A stretch of 9,943 nt of DNA, taken from positions 1 through 9,943 of the forward strand of contig UQDI01000036.1 of assembly GCA_900539725.1 (NCBI GenBank), written 5' to 3'. This DNA comes from an uncultured Eubacteriales bacterium. Its GTDB lineage: Bacteria; Bacillota; Clostridia; Tissierellales; Peptoniphilaceae. The notes beneath the pieces are model-generated. The model was not told the origin of the DNA and did not search any database. It saw only the letters and a list, made by a program, of their open reading frames with translations. Made by a program: the position numbers and the translations under genes. Shown here in pieces: positions 6,471 through 9,943 of the stretch (position 1 is the first letter of the stretch; each line of letters starts with the position of its first letter).

Positions 6471-7838
6471 CTATTCATTTGTTATGTTCTTAATCCACTT
6501 CTTCGAAATTACTCTCGGTAGTCCTATGGCTGCCTTGGCAAATTCTTCGCCGCACGCCATCAAGTACACGTAGTGAAGCGGCAATTTGAATACTACTGCG
6601 CCAAGGAAGGCTAGTGGCACACCTATAAGCCAAACGCAACTCATCTCAAGCGCCATGGAGTATCTTGTGTCTCCACCGCCTCTAAATATGCCAACTATAA
6701 GGGTCGAGTTATGTGTCTTAACGAAGAGCGCAATACCCATGGTGATGAATAAATCTGCGGCTATGGCTTTTGATTCTGGCGTTATGTTCGGAAAGATAAC
6801 GAAGAAGGACTCTCTAAATATAATCATCAAGGTGCCGAGTACAAGTCCTGTCAAGGCTGAGAGCTCTAGTAGCCACGTTCCGTATCTATACGCCTGATCC
6901 TCATCGCCTGCGCCGATGGAGTTACCGACGATAACTGTACAAGCGCCGGCTAAGCCTCTAGCTAAAACGAAGAAGATGTTTTGCACTGTCATACCTATCT
7001 GCAATGCTGTAACGCTCCTTGTTCCTAGCTTTGCGTAGGCTATCTGATAAACTATTTGTCCTAAGGACCAGAATGTTTCGTTCAAAATTACTGGGCCAGC
7101 AGTCTTTAGGTAAAGTTTTTTGAAATGGCTGTCGAATGTAATAAAGTCCTTAAGTTTTCCTGTAAGTGGACTTCTGTGCTTTTTAAGTGCCATATATAAA
7201 ACGATAAACTCAAGTATACGAGCTAAGATAGTTCCTAGTGCACCACCCGCTACGCCCATAGCTGGAAAGCCAAGTTTACCAAAGATGAAAACGTAGTTAA
7301 AGAAGGCGTTTCCGAAGAAGGCAAATGTCGATGCAACTAAAGGCGTCTTTGCATTGCCTATGCTTCTCATCGATACTGAATAAATGAAGTTCACTGCTGT
7401 AAGTATATATGAGAAGGAAACTACTCTAAGGTATGTAACGCCGTAAGGGATTACGTTTGCGTCATCTGTGAAGATCCTCATCAGCTGTTCTGGTATAGCT
7501 AGCGCCAGTATTGTGAATATACTTGCCACAATCACGGATAGCATCAAGGCCATACCATGTGATTTCCTCACGCCTTCGTAGTCTTCCTTGCCATTGTATT
7601 GAGCAATCATAACCGAAGTACCTGTCGCTATACCGAAGCAGATAAGCGTCATAAAGAAGAAGATTTGGTTAGCAAGACCAACTGCCGATATCGCATAGTC
7701 CCCTAGTGACGATATCATAGTCGTATCCAGTGTATTAAGTACACTTGCGAGTAGATTTTGAAGTGCGACTGGCACTGCAAGGCTATATACTAATTTTAAA
7801 AACTTTTTATCCTGAAACATTTCACGTAAATTTTTCAT
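6471..7838 (-). CDS. MATE-family multidrug/cation efflux transporter
   Basis: This 455-residue integral membrane protein should export organic cations or drugs in exchange for Na+ or H+. Its length and the run of about twelve hydrophobic segments are typical of MATE proteins. The two homologous halves are visible: the first holds MIAQYNGKEDYEG (77-89) and the second GNSIGAGDEDQAY (305-317), the equivalent loops. NAKTP (162-166) and FRGGGDTRYS (385-394) are also family-typical. The substrate cannot be read from sequence. An ATG three codons earlier (7847) has the GAAAGG ribosome site touching it, while the ATG at 7838 has it 9 bases upstream, so the latter is chosen. The gene has its own promoter and terminator and appears monocistronic. 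No regulator gene is adjacent. Confidence 0.92.
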   Translation of the reverse strand: MKNLREMFQDKKFLKLVYSLAVPVALQNLLASVLNTLDTTMISSLGDYAISAVGLANQIFFFMTLICFGIATGTSVMIAQYNGKEDYEGVRKSHGMALMLSVIVASIFTILALAIPEQLMRIFTDDANVIPYGVTYLRVVSFSYILTAVNFIYSVSMRSIGNAKTPLVASTFAFFGNAFFNYVFIFGKLGFPAMGVAGGALGTILARILEFIVLYMALKKHRSPLTGKLKDFITFDSHFKKLYLKTAGPVILNETFWSLGQIVYQIAYAKLGTRSVTALQIGMTVQNIFFVLARGLAGACTVIVGNSIGAGDEDQAYRYGTWLLELSALTGLVLGTLMIIFRESFFVIFPNITPESKAIAADLFITMGIALFVKTHNSTLIVGIFRGGGDTRYSMALEMSCVWLIGVPLAFLGAVVFKLPLHYVYLMACGEEFAKAAIGLPRVISKKWIKNITNE

Positions 7839-7862
7839 ATAACTCATCCTTTCAATTCAATA

Positions 7863-7891
7863 ATTTTATCATTTACGAGATTACTTGTCAA
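7863..7891 (-). promoter_or_regulatory. Promoter of the MATE transporter gene
   Basis: On the minus strand consensus TTGACA (7886-7891) is followed after 17 bp by TAAAAT (7863-7868), placing transcription start near 7856, just before the GAAAGG ribosome site. The short leader leaves little room for RNA-based control. Confidence 0.7.
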
Positions 7892-7952
7892 GACATTTCG
7901 CCTTGCGAATGGAAAAGATATTCTATTATATATATAGATATATTTTGCAAAG

Positions 7953-7976
7953 AAAAAAGAGCCTGACTAGAGGCTC
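7953..7976 (-). terminator. Terminator of spoVG
   Basis: GAGCCT (7959-7964) and AGGCTC (7971-7976) form a 6-bp GC-rich stem with a 6-base loop. On the minus strand it is followed by TTTTTTCTTT. It separates spoVG from the MATE gene. Confidence 0.85.
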
Positions 7977-8003
7977 ATATTTCTAATAACTAATTAAAAA
8001 TCA

Positions 8004-8312
8004 CTACTTTTCTTCCATTACTAGTATTTCTTCATCAGCTTCGTTTTTTGCGTCTTCAACAGCTGCTTCGTAAGCTTTGTAAACTTTTTCTTCGATGTCA
8101 GCTCTTGCTTCTGAGTTGATTGGGTGGGCTACGTCTCTGTAAGTACCATTATGTACCTTTCTTGAAGGCATTGCAATGAATAAACCTTCTCTTCCTTCGA
8201 TAACTTTGATGTCGTGAACAACAAAAGCGTTATCAAAAGTAACTGAAGCTGTTGCCTTTAAGTTTAAACCTTCCTTGTCAACTAGTCTTACTCTTACGTC
8301 TGTGATTGTCAT
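8004..8312 (-). CDS. spoVG: SpoVG family regulator (RNA/DNA-binding)
   Basis: This is a complete 102-residue SpoVG. The family binds nucleic acid and, in other Firmicutes, affects septum formation, capsule, virulence and cell-wall genes; it is not limited to spore formers. Family signatures: N-terminal ITDVRVRLV, GLFIAMPSRK (43-52) and DVAHPINSEAR (60-70). The tail after about residue 85 is acidic, as usual. The ATG at 8321 directly touches AGGAGG, whereas the ATG at 8312 lies 9 bases from it and gives the usual MxITDVR beginning, so 8312 is chosen. It is transcribed alone, divergently from murC. Confidence 0.95.
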   Translation of the reverse strand: MTITDVRVRLVDKEGLNLKATASVTFDNAFVVHDIKVIEGREGLFIAMPSRKVHNGTYRDVAHPINSEARADIEEKVYKAYEAAVEDAKNEADEEILVMEEK

Positions 8313-8345
8313 TTTCTCCATCCTCCTAATTCAGCTAAAATTTGC

Positions 8346-8374
8346 TTGATTTTTATCATAATATATATTATGAT
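8346..8374 (+). promoter_or_regulatory. Possible promoter of murC
   Basis: On the plus strand TTGATT (8346-8351) is followed after 17 bp by TATGAT (8369-8374), giving a start near 8381 and a leader of about 88 bases. The region is so AT-rich that this match is only suggestive. It lies within the predicted spoVG leader, and its -10 box is inside the palindrome at 8354-8375. Confidence 0.4.
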
Positions 8375-8375
8375 A
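8354..8375. promoter_or_regulatory. Perfect 22-bp AT-rich palindrome between spoVG and murC
   Basis: The sequence from 8354 to 8375 is its own reverse complement (half-site TATCATAATAT). It could be a regulator site over the murC -10 box or a hairpin in the spoVG leader. AT-rich palindromes are less surprising by chance than GC-rich ones, so function is inference. Confidence 0.4.
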
Positions 8376-8377
8376 GT

Positions 8378-8409
8378 TATATAAGCGAAATTATAAAATA
8401 GCTTATATA
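8378..8409. repeat. Inverted repeat covering both predicted transcription starts
   Basis: TATATAAGC (8378-8386) and GCTTATATA (8401-8409) form 9-bp arms around 14 bases. The predicted murC start (about 8381) lies in the left arm and the predicted spoVG start (about 8406) in the right arm. Either transcript would begin within an arm. Confidence 0.4.
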
Positions 8410-8412
8410 TAT

Positions 8413-8441
8413 ATTATACTAAAGAGTTGAATTATTTTCAA
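8413..8441 (-). promoter_or_regulatory. Promoter of spoVG
   Basis: On the minus strand TTGAAA (8436-8441) is separated by exactly 17 bp from a perfect TATAAT (8413-8418). The start would be near 8406, giving a leader of about 94 bases. The -35 box lies only 27 bp from the murC start codon. Confidence 0.7.
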
Positions 8442-8468
8442 GTACTTTTTATATATTTAGGAGGAAAA

Positions 8469-9854
8469 ATGGGATTTTTTTTTAAAAAACACAATATTGA
8501 TAATATATTTTTCATAGGTATAGGCGGAATAGGCATGAGTGGACTTGCTGAGCTGCTTATTTCGGAGGGCTGCAAAGTTAAAGGCACTGACACAGGTGAG
8601 TCGCAAATCATAGAAAGACTTAAGAAGATGGGCGCCGTTGTATACAATAAGCACGAGGCAAAAAACGTAGAGTCATCAAAGGTAGTTGTTTACACTGACG
8701 CGATACGTCCAGACAATCCAGAGCTTTTAAGAGCGAAGGAGCTTGGCCTTGAGATCTATGACAGAGCAAGCTTCTTAGGAGAAGTGATGAAGCTCTTCCC
8801 TAACTCAGTTTGCGTTTCAGGCACACACGGCAAAACTACTACAACATCGATGATTGCTTCAATCACAACACATACGCAAATGGATCCAACCATACTTTTA
8901 GGTGGCGAGCTTGACGAAATTGGCGGCAATATCAGGATAGGTAAAGGAAATATCATTGTCAGCGAGGCCTGCGAGTACAAGGCAAACATCTTAAAATACA
9001 ATCCTACCATGGCCATGATACTAAACATCGACGAAGACCACTTAGACTTTTATAAAAACATCGAAGACATCATCGCCACATTCAAAAAGTACGCTGACGA
9101 CGTGCCATCAACTGGCTACGTCCTATACAATAAAGACGACGAGCACGTCATTGAGGCCATCAAAGACGTTAAGGCCAAGACCATCAGCTTCGGCATCGAC
9201 TCAGACGCTGACTACAAGGCCGAGAACATCACTTATGATGACAATGGCTGTGCCAACTTCGATTTAATTCACAACAATGAAAAAACTGAGATCAAGCTAA
9301 GCGTTTTAGGTAAACATAACGTTTATAATGCGCTTGCTGCCATCGCCATGGCGAATACTTATGGCGCTTCACTACAAGATATTAAGAAGTACATCCTGCT
9401 ATACGCTGGCGTTCACAGAAGGATCGAGACAAAGGGCTATATAGGAAGCGTGCGCATCATAGATGACTACGCACATCACCCAACAGAGATTATGGCGACA
9501 CTTGAAGCCGTGAAGAAGATGGCTAAAGGCAGGATCATCACCATCTTCCAGCCACATACCTTCACTAGAACACAAAAGCTTCTAGAAGGCTTTGCCGAAG
9601 CGTTCAAGCGTAGCGATGTAACCATAATCACAGACATTTACGCTGCGAGAGAAAAGGATACGAAAGTCGTTCACTCCAAGGACCTGATCAAGTCGATGAA
9701 GGATCACGGCTACGATGCGATGTATATATCGAAGTTCGAGGACATCGAAAATTATCTTCTTGACAATTTAAGGGAAAACGACATCATCTTAACTGTCGGC
9801 GCGGGCAACATCTACAAGCTTGGCGAAGACCTTTTAGAGATTAAGGATAAATAA
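8469..9854 (+). CDS. murC: UDP-N-acetylmuramate--L-alanine ligase (MurC)
   Basis: MurC uses ATP to add L-alanine to UDP-N-acetylmuramic acid in the cytoplasm, the first amino-acid step of peptidoglycan precursor synthesis. This 461-residue protein is full length. Visible motifs in order: the UDP-binding loop GIGGIGMSG (17-25), the ATP loop SGTHGKTTT (117-125), NIDEDHLDFY (186-195), GKHNVYNALAA (281-291), HRRIE (316-320), DDYAHHPTEI (332-341), FQPHTFTRT (360-368) and TVGAGN (442-447). AHHPTE and HRR distinguish MurC from MurD, MurE and MurF. The ATG at 8469 follows AGGAGG (8459-8464) after 4 bases; an in-frame TTG at 8427 lacks a ribosome site and would add 14 residues absent from the family. 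It is divergent from spoVG, and no second mur gene is visible. Confidence 0.97.
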   Translation: MGFFFKKHNIDNIFFIGIGGIGMSGLAELLISEGCKVKGTDTGESQIIERLKKMGAVVYNKHEAKNVESSKVVVYTDAIRPDNPELLRAKELGLEIYDRASFLGEVMKLFPNSVCVSGTHGKTTTTSMIASITTHTQMDPTILLGGELDEIGGNIRIGKGNIIVSEACEYKANILKYNPTMAMILNIDEDHLDFYKNIEDIIATFKKYADDVPSTGYVLYNKDDEHVIEAIKDVKAKTISFGIDSDADYKAENITYDDNGCANFDLIHNNEKTEIKLSVLGKHNVYNALAAIAMANTYGASLQDIKKYILLYAGVHRRIETKGYIGSVRIIDDYAHHPTEIMATLEAVKKMAKGRIITIFQPHTFTRTQKLLEGFAEAFKRSDVTIITDIYAAREKDTKVVHSKDLIKSMKDHGYDAMYISKFEDIENYLLDNLRENDIILTVGAGNIYKLGEDLLEIKDK

Positions 9855-9895
9855 TATAATAGAATAATTTTACTAAGCACACAGCTTTTGTACTG

Positions 9896-9933
9896 CCCCC
9901 TTAAATCCGGACACGGAAATAAGGGGGTATTTT
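9896..9933 (+). promoter_or_regulatory. Hairpin over the ribosome site of the next gene, or murC terminator
   Basis: CCCCCTTA (9896-9903) pairs with TAAGGGGG (9920-9927), and inside it TCCG (9906-9909) pairs with CGGA (9914-9917) around GACA, with a symmetric AA/AA internal loop. It is followed by TATTTT (9928-9933). AAGGGGG (9921-9927) is also the only ribosome site for the ATG at 9935, so the stem would hide it. It may serve as a terminator, a translational switch, or both. Confidence 0.55.
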
Positions 9934-9934
9934 A

Positions 9935-9943
9935 ATGAAAAAA
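9935..9943 (+). CDS. Start of a further gene, cut by the window edge
   Basis: ATG AAA AAA at 9935-9943 follows AAGGGGG after 7 bases, a good distance for a ribosome site. A Met-Lys-Lys beginning is common in secreted or lipoprotein precursors, but three codons cannot identify a product. The gene lies 80 bases after murC on the same strand. Confidence 0.4.

Noticed and set aside
8427..8468. TTG start adding 14 residues to MurC
   Set aside because: It overlaps the spoVG promoter region and has no ribosome site, while AGGAGG stands just before the ATG at 8469 and the shorter form matches the family.
9855..9860. TATAAT after murC as a promoter for the next gene
   Set aside because: No recognisable -35 box lies 15-19 bp upstream, and TATAAT is common in such AT-rich spacer.

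Overview
The window comes from a low-GC Gram-positive bacterium, most likely an anaerobic Firmicute of the Peptoniphilaceae (anaerobic cocci) type. Supports are a YSIRK-like signal peptide and sortase-anchored adhesin, a class B sortase, SpoVG, strong AGGAGG ribosome sites and AT-rich spacers. The genus is inference.

From left to right: (1) 1-137 holds two hairpins that look like a terminator region between convergent genes. (2) 138-1648 is a self-contained unit: an AAA_14/DUF4143 ATPase gene on the minus strand, with three 23-bp tandem repeats touching its stop codon and five more just upstream of its promoter. (3) 1649-6207 is a minus-strand operon: a promoter, a 1163-residue Clf/Sdr-like wall-anchored adhesin with five MucBP-like modules, then a class B sortase and a terminator. 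(4) 6208-6431 is an AT-rich spacer with no gene seen. (5) 6432-7891 is a monocistronic MATE-family efflux gene with clear promoter and terminator. (6) 7951-8441 is spoVG. (7) 8346-9854 is murC on the plus strand, divergent from spoVG. A further gene seems to begin at 9935 behind a hairpin that covers its ribosome site.

The adhesin and sortase probably work as a pair. The adhesin ends in an APQTG motif, a non-LPXTG form suited to a class B enzyme, and the sortase follows after 21 bases without an intervening terminator. murC (peptidoglycan precursor ligase) and spoVG (RNA/DNA-binding regulator) are core genes, while the adhesin pair and ATPase-repeat unit look accessory.

The best candidate for something undescribed is the ATPase flanked by 23-bp repeats. 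The arrays are exact in period, all point the same way, and the first three units carry the same variants in the same order on both sides of the gene.
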